Source: Primula veris (Eukaryota > Streptophyta > Magnoliopsida > Ericales > Primulaceae). Taken from it: DNA of 64,000 bases. How positions within the stretch are numbered: the stretch's first letter is position 1; each line of letters opens with the position of its first letter. Under the pieces are notes generated by a model. It was not told where the DNA came from, ran no database searches, and saw only the letters and a program-made list of their open reading frames with translations. The stretch lies in the NCBI GenBank assembly GCA_963682055.1, contig OY821744.1, positions 8,224,835 to 8,288,834 on the forward strand, given 5' to 3'. The position numbers and the translations under genes were made by a program. Shown in pieces: positions 53,601-63,632 of the stretch.

Positions 53601-54115
53601 GCTACAAAATAAAAGTTCATTTGGGGAATAATCCTATTGGACAGCCTCGAATGTCTTAACATATTACTACTATAATTAATTATTATCATTAGTTAAATAT
53701 TCCTTATAAACTAGACCCCAGATAACCGTTTGGCAGCATGTTTTTTTTTTTATTTTCAAAATCTGCGGGTGTTTGGACAGTCAGATTATTTAGCTTCTAA
53801 AAATCTGATTTATTGGCTAAAAAAGCTTTAAAAAATCAAGAATTTTAAAATATACATTTGAAGTGGGTTTTGGACCACAAAATCTGTTTACCAAACGGAC
53901 CCTATAAACGATTAATTAGTAATATTTACATATCTACACATACACACATATATATATATATAAATATAAATAGATAGATATAGATAAATAGATATAGAGA
54001 GAGAGAGATGGACCTGGTATTCATGGATGTTGAGGCGGCGGAGTTGTTGGTGTTGAGATCGACCTGCGACGGAAAGAGACCGACAAATAACCTTGTTTAT
54101 CAAATTTCGTACCAT
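44614..54115 (-). CDS. Succinyl-CoA ligase [ADP-forming] subunit beta, mitochondrial, 12 exons, 421 aa
   Basis: Exons (minus, 5'->3'): 54014-54115, 50856-50966, 49590-49701, 47794-47858, 46916-46993, 46750-46824, 46519-46671, 46302-46436, 45880-46044, 45345-45467, 44999-45070, 44614-44688; 1266 nt, every phase matching. It catalyses the ATP- or ADP-linked interconversion of succinyl-CoA and succinate in the TCA cycle, with an alpha subunit. The N-terminus [20 protein letters not shown] is Arg-rich and non-acidic, as in mitochondrial transit peptides. The ATP-grasp domain follows ([50 protein letters not shown] with metal-binding residues, [13 protein letters not shown]). Next is the CoA-ligase domain with [34 protein letters not shown] and [10 protein letters not shown]. 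The length equals that of the Arabidopsis enzyme as I recall it. Intron 1 (3 kb) is mainly tandem repeats. Confidence 0.96.
51120..53700. repeat. Degenerate tandem array (about 140-bp units, 12 or more copies) in intron 1
   Basis: The unit contains, in order, TTACGTACAGAAATGGATCC, TAATAAACTCGATTCCAGAA, GGCTAAAAGAAACATTCA, GGGAGTAATTCTATTGGGC and TGCCTCAAACGCCTAACAT, then an ACT/ATT-rich spacer. Clear copies start near 51928, 52045, 52185, 52336, 52490, 52632, 52784, 52917, 53060, 53228, 53360 and 53558. Diverged ones lie near 51134 and 51391, and a partial one near 53470. The array fills most of intron 1 of the succinyl-CoA ligase gene and is interrupted by a Helitron-like element. Confidence 0.85.
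51510..51848 (+). mobile_element. Non-autonomous Helitron-like element (339 bp)
   Basis: Begins TCATACTATATATACAAGTC after an A and ends in CTAG before a T, i.e. an A/T insertion. A hairpin (CCACGCGT...ACGCGTGG, about 51811-51835) sits ten or so bases before the CTAG. This is the Helitron 3' structure. There is no coding capacity. The related copy at 55661-55969 has the same ends. Confidence 0.75.
53726..53898. mobile_element. Possible small MITE in intron 1
   Basis: CCGTTTGGCAGCATG at the left and, in reverse from the right, CCGTTTGGTAAACAG form short inverted ends. No target duplication could be assigned. Confidence 0.35.
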
Positions 54116-54209
54116 TTTTATTTATTTATTATCTTTTATTGTTGTTTTCTGTTTTAGATCTGTTGTGTTGTTTAAGAGGATCAAACAAACCCTAACAGAG
54201 AGAGTTAGT

Positions 54210-54916
54210 GAGAGAAAGAGTTAGAGAGATAAAGTGACACGTACGGACAGACTAACAGAGACGAGTCACCTATTTAAATACTACTACTAAAATCTAATTA
54301 CTCCGTTAAAAAATTGATGGGAGTTAAAACATTATAATACAAATTTGTCACAATTGCTTCGGTCCAATTTGGTTCGGTTTTGGGTAAAACCGAAATCGAA
54401 CATATTTTTCTGTTTGTTTTTTTTCGGTATTGGTCTTTTTATTTTCTTGGACCGAATCGAACGGAGTTTTTTTGGTCTGCTTTCGGTTTTTTGGTTGTTC
54501 GGTTTTATTTTTGATTTTTCGGTCTTTTTTGGTTCGGTTTTATTGTAAAGCGAAACAGACCCGAAAAAAGTTTTGATTTTTCGGTTTCAATCTTTTTCAG
54601 TTCGGTTTCGGTTTTTTTCGGTTCGGTTTCGGTCTTTTTCGGTTCGATTATCGGTTCGGTTTGATTTTTCTGGGTTTTTGCCCGGCCCTAGTGTTCACTA
54701 CGAAATATTGTACAATTTTGATCATTGAAATTGTTTAGCACAAATTAGTCCTAAGTTTATTTTACGAGTATTAAACAGTGTTTTATAAACCGAAATCTTA
54801 GCTAAAGGGTTTTTGTAAGAGAGAAAGTGGCACGTACGGACAGGCACATACATACGAGTGCCCTAATTAATAGTAGTAAAAAAAATACTCCTAAACAAAA
54901 GATGGGAGTGTAATTT
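54210..54916. repeat. Duplicated leader segment flanking a GGTTCGG-rich block
   Basis: About 54210-54330 and 54818-54916 are diverged direct copies sharing GAGAGA..AAAGTG, CACGTACGGACAG, ACGAGT, TAGTAGTA-like and GATGGGAGT blocks. Between them, 54350-54690 is low-complexity sequence of repeated TTCGGTT/GGTTCGG words. A 37-base fragment matching the 36949 hAT-like element (from 54776) directly precedes the second copy. Confidence 0.6.
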
Positions 54917-54924
54917 TTTGGGAA

Positions 54925-55225
54925 AAAACTATTTAGTAGCTTGTACTATTAGCATTTACTAATTTAATATCTAAATTTTAATATTTTACCAATTTGGTTT
55001 AATTAAGGGTGCGATAGCATAAATCGGTGAAATTGCACTCCTATATCTCACATTTTGGTTGTTTTTTATGGATAGTTACGAATGTGAGAGAATGTGACTA
55101 TAATTTTATTATTTTGTTAAACGCCAGACCCACTAATTTGACGAAAATTGATAGGTTATGGGTCGTGATCTAAATTGGTAAAACGTGAAATTGGATACTA
55201 AATTGGTAAAAGTCAATACTACATC
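54925..55225 (+). repeat. Fourth copy of the dispersed repeat family
   Basis: Shares CATAAATCGGTGAAATTGC, ATCTCACATTTTGG, GATAGTTACGAATGTGAGAG and TATTTTGTTAAACGCCAGAC with the copies at 16240-16810 and 18118-18400. Confidence 0.65.
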
Positions 55226-55660
55226 ATGATAGTACTATGTTGTTTTTTATAACACAAATTGAGACAAATCTATCTTTTATAACACAAATTAGTCCCGAGT
55301 TTTTTTATGAGTATTAAGTAGGGTGATTCGTAATTGGGAAAATTACATTTTTTTATATCACAATTTAGTATTAGTAAGGCTTGTGAACAGGTTTAGAATT
55401 TTAATTATATAAATCAGAGTGGTTGGATATTTGGATTATTTAGCTTTAAAATCATATTCTAGGCAACAAAATTTGAAATTTGTATTTTCATTGGATTTTT
55501 AAAACATCATTTTTAGAGGAGTTTAGATGTTTACTCGCTAATCTCTACCCCATTCCGTGTCTTCTTAGCTATTTTCACTTAAATTTTAAATTTTTATAAC
55601 ATTTTTTTTTATGTTTATAAAGCGTTACGACATATTCTATAGTCTATACATATTTCATAA

Positions 55661-55969
55661 CTAGTAATCGTGCCACATGCATCGGGTGTGTGACGCGTAG
55701 TACAATTAAAATATATGAAATAAATATAGTTCTGATACAAATATGTGGAGAATAACAAAAAAATATATAAATGAAAATAGAATACTTAAAAGAATTTTGA
55801 TTTATTAAAAGATGGATAAAGAGTGCTAATTAGTTTTTTTATTTTTCTATTATTTATAAGAGTATGACATTACCGTAATTAATAAAAAAGTGTAGTGATA
55901 ATTTTGGAAAAAAATGGTAAATTTTGACAGGCTCAAAAAATATTGAATTGACTTGTTATAATAGAATGA
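55661..55969 (-). mobile_element. Non-autonomous Helitron-like element (309 bp)
   Basis: On the minus strand it begins TCATTCTATTATAACAAGTC after an A and ends CGATTACTAG before a T. A GC-rich imperfect hairpin precedes the CTAG. Both ends and several internal blocks match the copy at 51510-51848, which lies in the opposite orientation. Confidence 0.75.
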
Positions 55970-56464
55970 TATTGGACATCTTGTTGAATTACATTATTTT
56001 TTTTTAATTTTATAATTAATTTACACCAGTTCTTATTTTAATTCCAAAATGTAACATATTTGAATTTTTTGTAAGAAAAAAATTATCGGAATGTATTGAT
56101 ACATGTTTAATTGTAATTGTAGTAATTTTTTTAAAAAAATTTAATAACTATTTTGGGTTAAAAATTAATGGGGCACGGAATGAGGTAGAGATTAGGGATA
56201 GAGTATTTGTACTTTTTTAGAGCTATTTTTTGACAACACAGGTTCATGTTGCTAAACGGATCCTAAAAATATAGCGAAGATACTCTACTTTATGGCACTA
56301 AATTTAAATTTATTAATTTTTTGTTTAATTTCCTACTATGTAGGAGTATCGTTTGTTTTTGTTTTTTTAAGAAAAGTTGAAAAGCATACAATTCTAATCA
56401 CTACACCGACAAATATCAGTCATGCCATAGTTGTCGCCATTGAAAGTTGGATTTAATTCATATT

Positions 56465-57358
56465 TGTTTTGTGGGTTTATCTCACATTGGTAATGTGAAG
56501 TAATGTGAAGTAATGTGTGTAACGACCCGGTCCTCCGACCAGACCGCCACCATCTGCTTCCTATCACCAATACTGTCCGCTTTGGCCCAATTTCGTCCTC
56601 GCTTCTTGGGCCGCACGGCTTTAAAAGGCCTTGGTGATAAGAAGGAGGATACTCCTACCTACCATATAGGTACTACATATCTAGGCGATGTGGGATAGCT
56701 CACTTCTCTTTACCACGGTATTTTCCTACGAAAATCCTGGTTTTTACACTCTTCCCCCCTTCAGGCACGACGTCCTCGTCGGGCACGCCGTCCTTCCGGG
56801 GTTGCCAGTGCCCACATCGGCTAGATAGCGGCTCTGATACCAATTGTAACGACCCGGTCCTCCGACCAGACCGCCACCATCTGCTTCCTATCACCAATAC
56901 TGTCCGCTTTGGCCCAATTTCGTCCTCGCTTCTTGGGCCGCACGGCTTTAAAAGGCCTTGGTGATAAGAAGGAGGATACTCCTACCTTATATACCATATA
57001 GGTACTACATATCTAGGCGATGTGGGATAGCTCACTTCTCTTTACCACGGTATTTTCCTACGAAAATCCTGGTTTTTACAATGTGTCTAGGTTAGAAGTT
57101 ATAAATAAGCTATTTATGATTCATTATTCCTTACACCAAATAGCATTGAGTTTTACTACCTTTGTAATTCCTCAACTATTATCGTAATATATTTTCCCTT
57201 TTTCTCCATGTATTAGTGTAGGAGTTTACACACCGTAACTCCTAGTAGACCACGTTAAATTCTTATCTTTTCTTTTATTGTTCGTGTGTGTCCTTGTTTT
57301 GGATGCTCTTTATTTATTATTATTTTTTTCTGCCATTTGTTTGAGCTTCCGCACAACA
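56465..57358 (+). mobile_element. Old LTR fragment with primer-binding site, split by a TRIM
   Basis: Begins TGTTTTGTGGG and, past the TRIM, ends GCACAACA, giving TGTT...AACA ends for an LTR of about 326 bp without the insertion. A Met-tRNA primer-binding site, TTGGTATCAGAGCC, starts at 57361. Only a little internal sequence follows before the hydrolase 3' end. No gag-pol was found, so this is a remnant. Confidence 0.6.
56518..57080 (-). mobile_element. TRIM (terminal-repeat retrotransposon in miniature), 563 bp
   Basis: Two LTRs at 56518-56748 (231 bp) and 56845-57080 (236 bp) differ by eye only by a 5-bp indel near CCTACC(TTATA)TACC. On the minus strand they run TGTAAAAACC...GTCGTTACA. The 96-bp interior holds a Met-tRNA primer site next to the right-hand LTR (TTGGTATCAGAGCCGC in reverse) and a polypurine tract (AGGGGGGAAGAG in reverse) next to the left-hand one. 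The target duplication ATGTG is at 56513-56517 and 57081-57085. There is no coding capacity, so it must move in trans. Confidence 0.92.
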
Positions 57359-57662
57359 AATTGGTATCAGAGCCGAACATATTCAGAATACATTTACAAT
57401 AATTAAGAAGGCATTGTAAACAATTTACCCGAAATTTGAATTACATGTGGTATCAATCCAACCAAATATGCTTTGCAATGTACAAGACGCTTCCATCAAA
57501 GACAGAAAAAGAAAGGCCATGTTCAGAGGATATAGAATATCAAAGTCCCAAATGAGTCGAAATACATTTTTTAATTGAATTTATGTAGAAAATATATCAA
57601 ATTCTAATTTTTCTGCTGACAATTCCAGCAATGAGCTGTCCGAGTTCTTCGCCACTGTCTTC

Positions 57663-60600
57663 CTAAACATGATGTCCCGCCTGAAAAATTATAAGAAAAA
57701 ATAAACAAATCACATTTCTCACAGCAGAATATATCGTGGGTTGTAAATCTTAATCCGTCAATAGATGCCCTTGAATAGGAGAACTACCAGCCAATTCAAA
57801 ATATAAACACCCTGATTAGTCAGAAACCAGAACACTCTGAGGAAAAGTTTCCTATTTTCTGGTGGTAATATGCTACGCAATCTATATAGAAAACTAGAAA
57901 ATGTTAAGCTTCATTATTTTTGCTTAGAAAGTGATTGAAGGGATATGTTTCAAACACTGTTAATGAGATGTTGTAAAACTCCGGAATTTAAATTATATAA
58001 ATAAAAGAATCATGTAAAGTGACTTTAGTATACCACTTCAAGAACCAGACAGGACGTATATTACCCAAATTTCTAAAGAAGGCGATCATAAGATTTAATG
58101 AAGTAGTGTCAAACTTGTAATGCGGAGTGATCAGGGGGCAGAGACCGTGACTTAAGTGCTTTTACAGATGTTTAGGTACTATCATCTTGAATAGCAATGG
58201 TTTTTTTCGATTTAAGATATCCTCAGGAAAAAAAAATGTACAAAATATTACTAAGATTGTATAATCTTTATTTTTGTTCTGTTTCCGGAAGGTAAAAAGT
58301 AAAAACTGTCACGGTTGCTTATATCTTGCTTGGTACTTGCTACCGTACTTGTTTCGTTAAAGTTCATTAGTGATCAACCGTGAATATATCACTATGTTAG
58401 ATGGTATTCGAGGAAATTTCTGTTCACGCTATTTTTCCTTCTTCTTAAGGGTTACAGATATTAATCATTACCAACTAAGAAACACTCTGGCTAAAGTCAG
58501 TATCATACCATTGGAAGTTCAACAAGTTTATGTTTAGACACTTGACTGAAATCTTCAACTCCATCATAGCTTAACCAGCGGTCTCTTTGGCCCCAACATA
58601 TCGTGGTGCGGACTTTCCAGTCATTATCCATCAATATCTTTCGCATTTCTTCAACCGACTCCTGTGCTAAATAAAATAAGAATTAAGGTTCCCATAATTT
58701 AGAGTGGAAATTCTGAAGTTCTGAAAATAAAATGTCACACTATGCTGTACATAAATCACATTCCAACAAATGTTAAAGGAAACAGAAAAAACAAAGAAAA
58801 AGGTTAACCTTCAGTTCTTTTTTCATCGTTCTACTAATTGCATTTAGTGCAAATCCCGAAGAGCCAGATGATAGGTAAGGACTTCTATACACCATTGCAT
58901 CTTGTTCTTTCATTTTGTAAGGACCGCAGCTTGTTAACACCTTATCACTAGCCCTTAAAGGATCCTACAAGAAAGATGAGTTAAATTCCAATCAAATAGA
59001 ACGATGATTTTCTTGGAGTTTTTTTTTTTTTTTTTTTTTTTATAGAAAATCAACATATTTATGTACCAGAAATGGATAGACGAATAAAATTTCGTCATAA
59101 GGTGCTTGTTACTTGTATCTAGCTTGCAAAATCCAGAGTTAGCTGTTTTACTTGGTGAAGAGTTAGATTCTACCCTTCATTCCATAAGATAGGGAGATTA
59201 GATGGAAGAAAAGAAAACAAATATTTGGAAAGAATTAGGTGTTGCTTTGCAATCGGTCGAAGTTTTATTCAAAAGGAGGCACAAAAAGCTATATTTACTT
59301 CGAATAAACAAATCAATTTCAGCAAAATCTCAGGACTTTTAAGCTACACACTAACAATCACTAGATGAGGTTTAAAGTCGATGTTTTTCTTTTGATGGAA
59401 GTAAATTTATTTAATTACCAGAAAGGCAGAAACTGATATTAAAATATTTTACCTGACAAAATATTTGGCCCAACAAGAAGTTGCTGAATATGGACAAAGA
59501 TGATGGTAGGTTGGCATGTTTTCCTGTTAGCTTTTACACACATAAGATTAAGATGATAATTGATATCCGGTGCTAAGTATATGGGGTAAGCCAAAATTGA
59601 AAGATCTTAAAGGAAAAAAATCATAGAAAAACATTACTGAGTTCGGCACTACAGTATTTAAATTTGCTTTTTTTACATGTTTTTTTCCCAAGAATAGATC
59701 CAGGACTAGATACAATTCACAACACTAAAATTTTGAATTGTTTTGAAAATAAAGACAGAAGGTCGTGTAGAAAGGTTCTTATCTAAAAAAAAGTCTTTCG
59801 AAAGTTCGTTATGCTCTGTAAGTTCAAGGTGCCAAACAAGAACATATGTGCATCAGCGCATAGTTTTTGTTTTGTTTGTTCTTCTTCTTTAACAGACATG
59901 AAAAATGTGTAGGATGTGGGTTCTGTAAATGCAGGAAGTACCAGCAGAGCCGGCCCAAAAAAATATTTTTGGTGGGTTGCCTAGTGGTAAAAAAAAATTG
60001 TTTTGCTCATTTAAAGAAAACCTACAAAAAACATAGTATAAATCTTCAAAAAATTCGGAAATTGTTTGACTTTGGCGTGGGTTTCCCAATCCGCTCGGAC
60101 TGTTGGCACTCCCCCAAGTCCGGCTCTGAGTATCAGACCACTATAACAAATAAAACAAATGACCACTACCAAAAAAAAAGTATGAAATTTTACATTAAAT
60201 CTAGATAAAAGTTTAAAGGAGTGCATACAGGAGGGTTAAGAAGTATGAGATTATCGAGCTTGTCCTGATGACTGCTGGCATATTTAACAACCGCAGGAGA
60301 AAAATAGCCCTGCAGATTCCCCAACATTTGAAATTTTTATTCAAAGACAAACAGCAAAAATCATATTGATATTTTGTGTGATAAAAACAATTTTGGGAAA
60401 ACAAGTGGACCTGGCAAACTAGTGAGATCTTCTTGACAGGAAGTTTATCAAGAAGAGATTCCAAGGATGAGACGTAATCTACAAGTAACAACGAGAAAAT
60501 ATGTAATCTTAAATGTCCCAATTATGATTACAAAAAAGTTAAATGACTAACAATTAGGAAAATCATCTAAATATCTTCTCCGAATTTTATTTTTATTTTT

Positions 60601-63600
60601 ATAGCTGAAAAAATCTTTACCATCTATGGTGTAGTCAAAGCCATAACCAGCTTGTGGTTTATCTGAAAATCCAAAACCTGAAGGAAAGCCACAATGATAA
60701 GTACAGCAAAAAAAAAGACTACATTATTTGCACTAATCAATTGTGTCCATCCAAATAAAAGATAAATAGCTTATTGATACAGGATATCATTACCTAGCCA
60801 ATCAAAAGAAATAACATGATAGTTCTTGGAAAGTATAGGTTGAACTTTGCGATAAGAATAGGCCTGCAGCAGAAGAAGGGAATCTAATCATCATCAATTC
60901 TGTTCTATGATAACATTGCAATTGACATCCCCTCTCAGGAGTTCTGTGATATGATGAGAAAAGTACTAAAATGTTTGTATAAGCTTGTCTAAATCCAATG
61001 AGTTTATTTTGATGATATTTTCTCGTAAGTTAGGTAGCTGTGAAAACAGATACTACTGTTTGTGTATTTTACTGTCTCCTAATCAATCTTTACTTTAATT
61101 TGTAACATATTCTCAATAGGTCTTTTTCCAATGAATGGTTTCAGTAAGAAACATGGTGCCCTGATAACGGTGATAAACTGAATGAAAAATTCATAGATTA
61201 ATATGTTTCTAGAAATAAAAAAAGACCCTATGACTATATAGGGAGGAGAAAGGATACTTGAAACATACCTGTGAAGGGAGGCCATGAGTTAATACAATTG
61301 AAGGTTTCTTAACATTTCCACTTTCAACGCAAAACCATCTATTGCAAAATATATATAGCATGTTTCAATTGGCGAACCCTGCAAAGGTGACAATCTCAAT
61401 TTTTTCATAGTATTAAGGCTTACCCATTACAGAATTTGTTAAGCATGTTAAAAGCTCTTATGACAAAGTTCATTAACCGTAAAAGCTTCCAAATGTACCT
61501 GAAAAGATCTTCGGAGGCTTGAGATGCAGCACCCATAGTGAGACCAAAGATTGGATCTTTTGCTTTTCCGGTGCCCGAAACTGGATAAGCTTCCACCTGG
61601 AAAATTACATTTTTAAATGATTCTCAAATTTAGTCATACTTTTTGTAATCTTGACTTGAAAGCAAGTACCATTCAAGTTTGGGCGCATGTATCAGTCTCT
61701 ATACCACTCTCGTACTATTGCTAAGAAAGAGAAATAAGTTATGCTCGTAATTTGTTATTAGAAATCACCACCAACCAACACACATGAAAAGTCTTAGGTC
61801 ATGGTGTAAGCCCAATTCTTTCAGAATTATGCTAACTCAGATTTCAGTTTTTGTTAAAAGGCAATATTAGTGAACTGCTTTCAAGGTGATGTAGAACGAC
61901 CAATGTTCCACTGAATCTGGTTCATAACCAGTATTAATCCCCTAAATGGATGATTTTACACAAAATTGTAACACGGTGTTTTTAAGTGTTACACTCATTA
62001 TAATATAGAATCACACTCTTTTCATTTTTTCCCCAAATCCATTCCGATTGAACTTCGTATAATGCAAGCCTATTCATACTACAAACGAGAAACCTATCAA
62101 CACTAAAAGTACTTGAGAGTACAGACTTATGACAAGAGTTAAAGACATAAGTTGCACAATCTGCAATGTTATAATACCAAATGACACTAGTTGAGGGGAG
62201 AAAATATACAGAATGGCCAAATTATCGAATAAAAATATATATATAACGTTGGATAAAACTTTATTTTATGGTTTTGAATGCAATTAAAATTGTGAGTTTC
62301 AAAACTTAATTACCCCATTAAGTGTGGCTCTTTATTGGAAAAAAGAGTTACATAAGAAAATGCATAAAATGGTGGTTTCCAACCATTTTTCCTAAGAGCT
62401 TTTCAATAAGCCTTTTTATGAGAAATAAAATACATGTCATCATATACACATGCACACATACACATGCATACATATAGAGAGAGAGTACCGCACCACCAAC
62501 GGCCCGACCGTGGCTCGGTGCCGTTTCCGCCGAGTCACATGTGATAGACGTTGTACCTTGGGAACGAAGTGTCCATTTAGCCAGAAGCAGAGGTGGCGGG
62601 GCAAATATCGTTTAAGGGAAACTGCTTGCAGTTACCTCGTCTCGGACTTTAGTCCATTTCGGTATCATTTACATTATTTTATGTTAAATCTTGTAATTGA
62701 TATTTATATATTTGAGGAAGCCATTTTCTGTTTATTTGTCCATTTCTTTTCCGTAGAAATTATTGTGTTTATTTACAACGTACCCAACATATAATTAATC
62801 AAGCATGATGACTATCATGTCAATGTATAGACAATATGAGGTATAAAAGGAAAGTCGAAGATTAAAGACTTACTATCTTCCCAGTCTTGTACCATTCATC
62901 AGCTGGACTCGGCTCATTCGAGTACTTGCCTGTCAAAATTATACCCGGAAAAAAGTATTAAACTGAATTTCTAAGTCCCATATCTTTACTCTGAAATAGC
63001 ATTAAGCAATCCAAACTAACCTCCAGCGAAACCAAAGCCATCCCCAATTTGAACAGGAGCATCTATCAGATAATCCTAAACCATTCACACCAGTAAAATT
63101 CTTTGAAGAATATGAATAAAGTTTTACTGCATAAAATAAAACAATAGTGCCTAGGAAACACGAAATTAATTACTCATTCCTGATCAGTTGAAGTAAAAAG
63201 CTTGTTTTGTTTTGCTGCATCTTCGAGTAAATAAGCTTGGCTATTTGAGTTTGAAGTAAGAAAAACCTAAGTTCATCCACTTTTCGACTACATTATTTTC
63301 CAGACCAGAAAAGAAAGGAAAAAAAAAACTCCTTTTTGAGATGGCCAACCAAAAAGAATGCAGCTTATAGCTGATCTTAAAAGCTGCTACCAAACTTGAA
63401 AATATCAGAACATTGAAAGCAGTGTATATACATCATCTTCATAAAGGTCAGCTCGACAAATGAATTGGGAGGAACTTTTTTTTGTGGCAACCCAAGCTGC
63501 TGAATGTAGAGGCCCTTTAACAAAAGATAACGGCGTTGTTGAAGAAATATAATGATTTATATTATTGTTACTGTGAAGTATAGCAGGAGATGAAGTGAAG

Positions 63601-63632
63601 AAAGAAATGGGCGTGGACATGATCATATTCAT
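57663..63632 (-). CDS. Plastid-type alpha/beta hydrolase, 13 exons, with premature stop in the last exon
   Basis: Exons (minus, 5'->3'): 63432-63632, 63021-63075, 62874-62929, 61499-61596, 61269-61338, 60794-60863, 60621-60677, 60411-60478, 60229-60309, 59453-59530, 58809-58964, 58509-58661, 57680 downward. It resembles Arabidopsis AT1G52510-type proteins: a Ser/Thr-rich N-terminus like a chloroplast transit peptide, then DYLIDAPVQIGDGFGFAGG, LTHGLPSQAYSYR (oxyanion region), SFDWLGFGFSDKP, LVCQGYFSPAVV, ICWGQRDRWLSYDG and AGHHV with the expected catalytic His. The strand-5 turn LVCQGYFS lacks the usual GxSxG nucleophile, so the activity is unknown. In the last exon the codon after AGHHV is TAG (57663-57665), where relatives have Gln. 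The frame stays open for EDSGEELGQLIAGIVSRKIRI and a TGA at 57597-57599. The predicted product is 386 aa, or 408 if the stop were Gln. Confidence 0.88.
59937..60136. mobile_element. hAT-like MITE with 8-bp target duplication, in hydrolase intron 9
   Basis: The 184-bp element (59945-60128) begins CAGAGCCGG and ends CCGGCTCTG, flanked by AGTACCAG (59937-59944) and AGTATCAG (60129-60136). An 8-bp duplication and CAG-type ends fit hAT. A 113-codon open frame crossing it is incidental. Confidence 0.75.

Larger units (their letters stand above)
54116..57596. other. Repeat-filled region upstream of succinyl-CoA ligase and downstream of the hydrolase
   Basis: No host gene recognised. From low to high coordinates: the ligase promoter/leader (54116 to about 54300), a GGTTCGG-rich low-complexity block, a second copy of part of the leader, a hAT-like fragment, a dispersed repeat copy, a Helitron-like element, then an LTR with a nested TRIM ending near the hydrolase 3' end. 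Confidence 0.6.

Noticed and set aside
56518..57080. Cassandra-type TRIM carrying 5S rRNA sequence
   Set aside because: I looked for the 5S internal promoter in the LTRs on both strands and saw none.
57361..57374. tRNA-Met gene at the TGGTATCAGAGC motif
   Set aside because: Only the primer-binding stretch next to an LTR end is present; there is no tRNA cloverleaf. The same applies at 9531 and in the TRIM interior.
59867..60208. 113-codon plus-strand frame with CVGCGFCKC
   Set aside because: It spans a hAT-like MITE inside a hydrolase intron; the cysteines are chance and the sequence is not a known zinc protein.
62450..62794. 114-codon plus-strand frame
   Set aside because: It is in an intron of the hydrolase gene on the opposite strand; no recognisable domain, composition like the surrounding intron.
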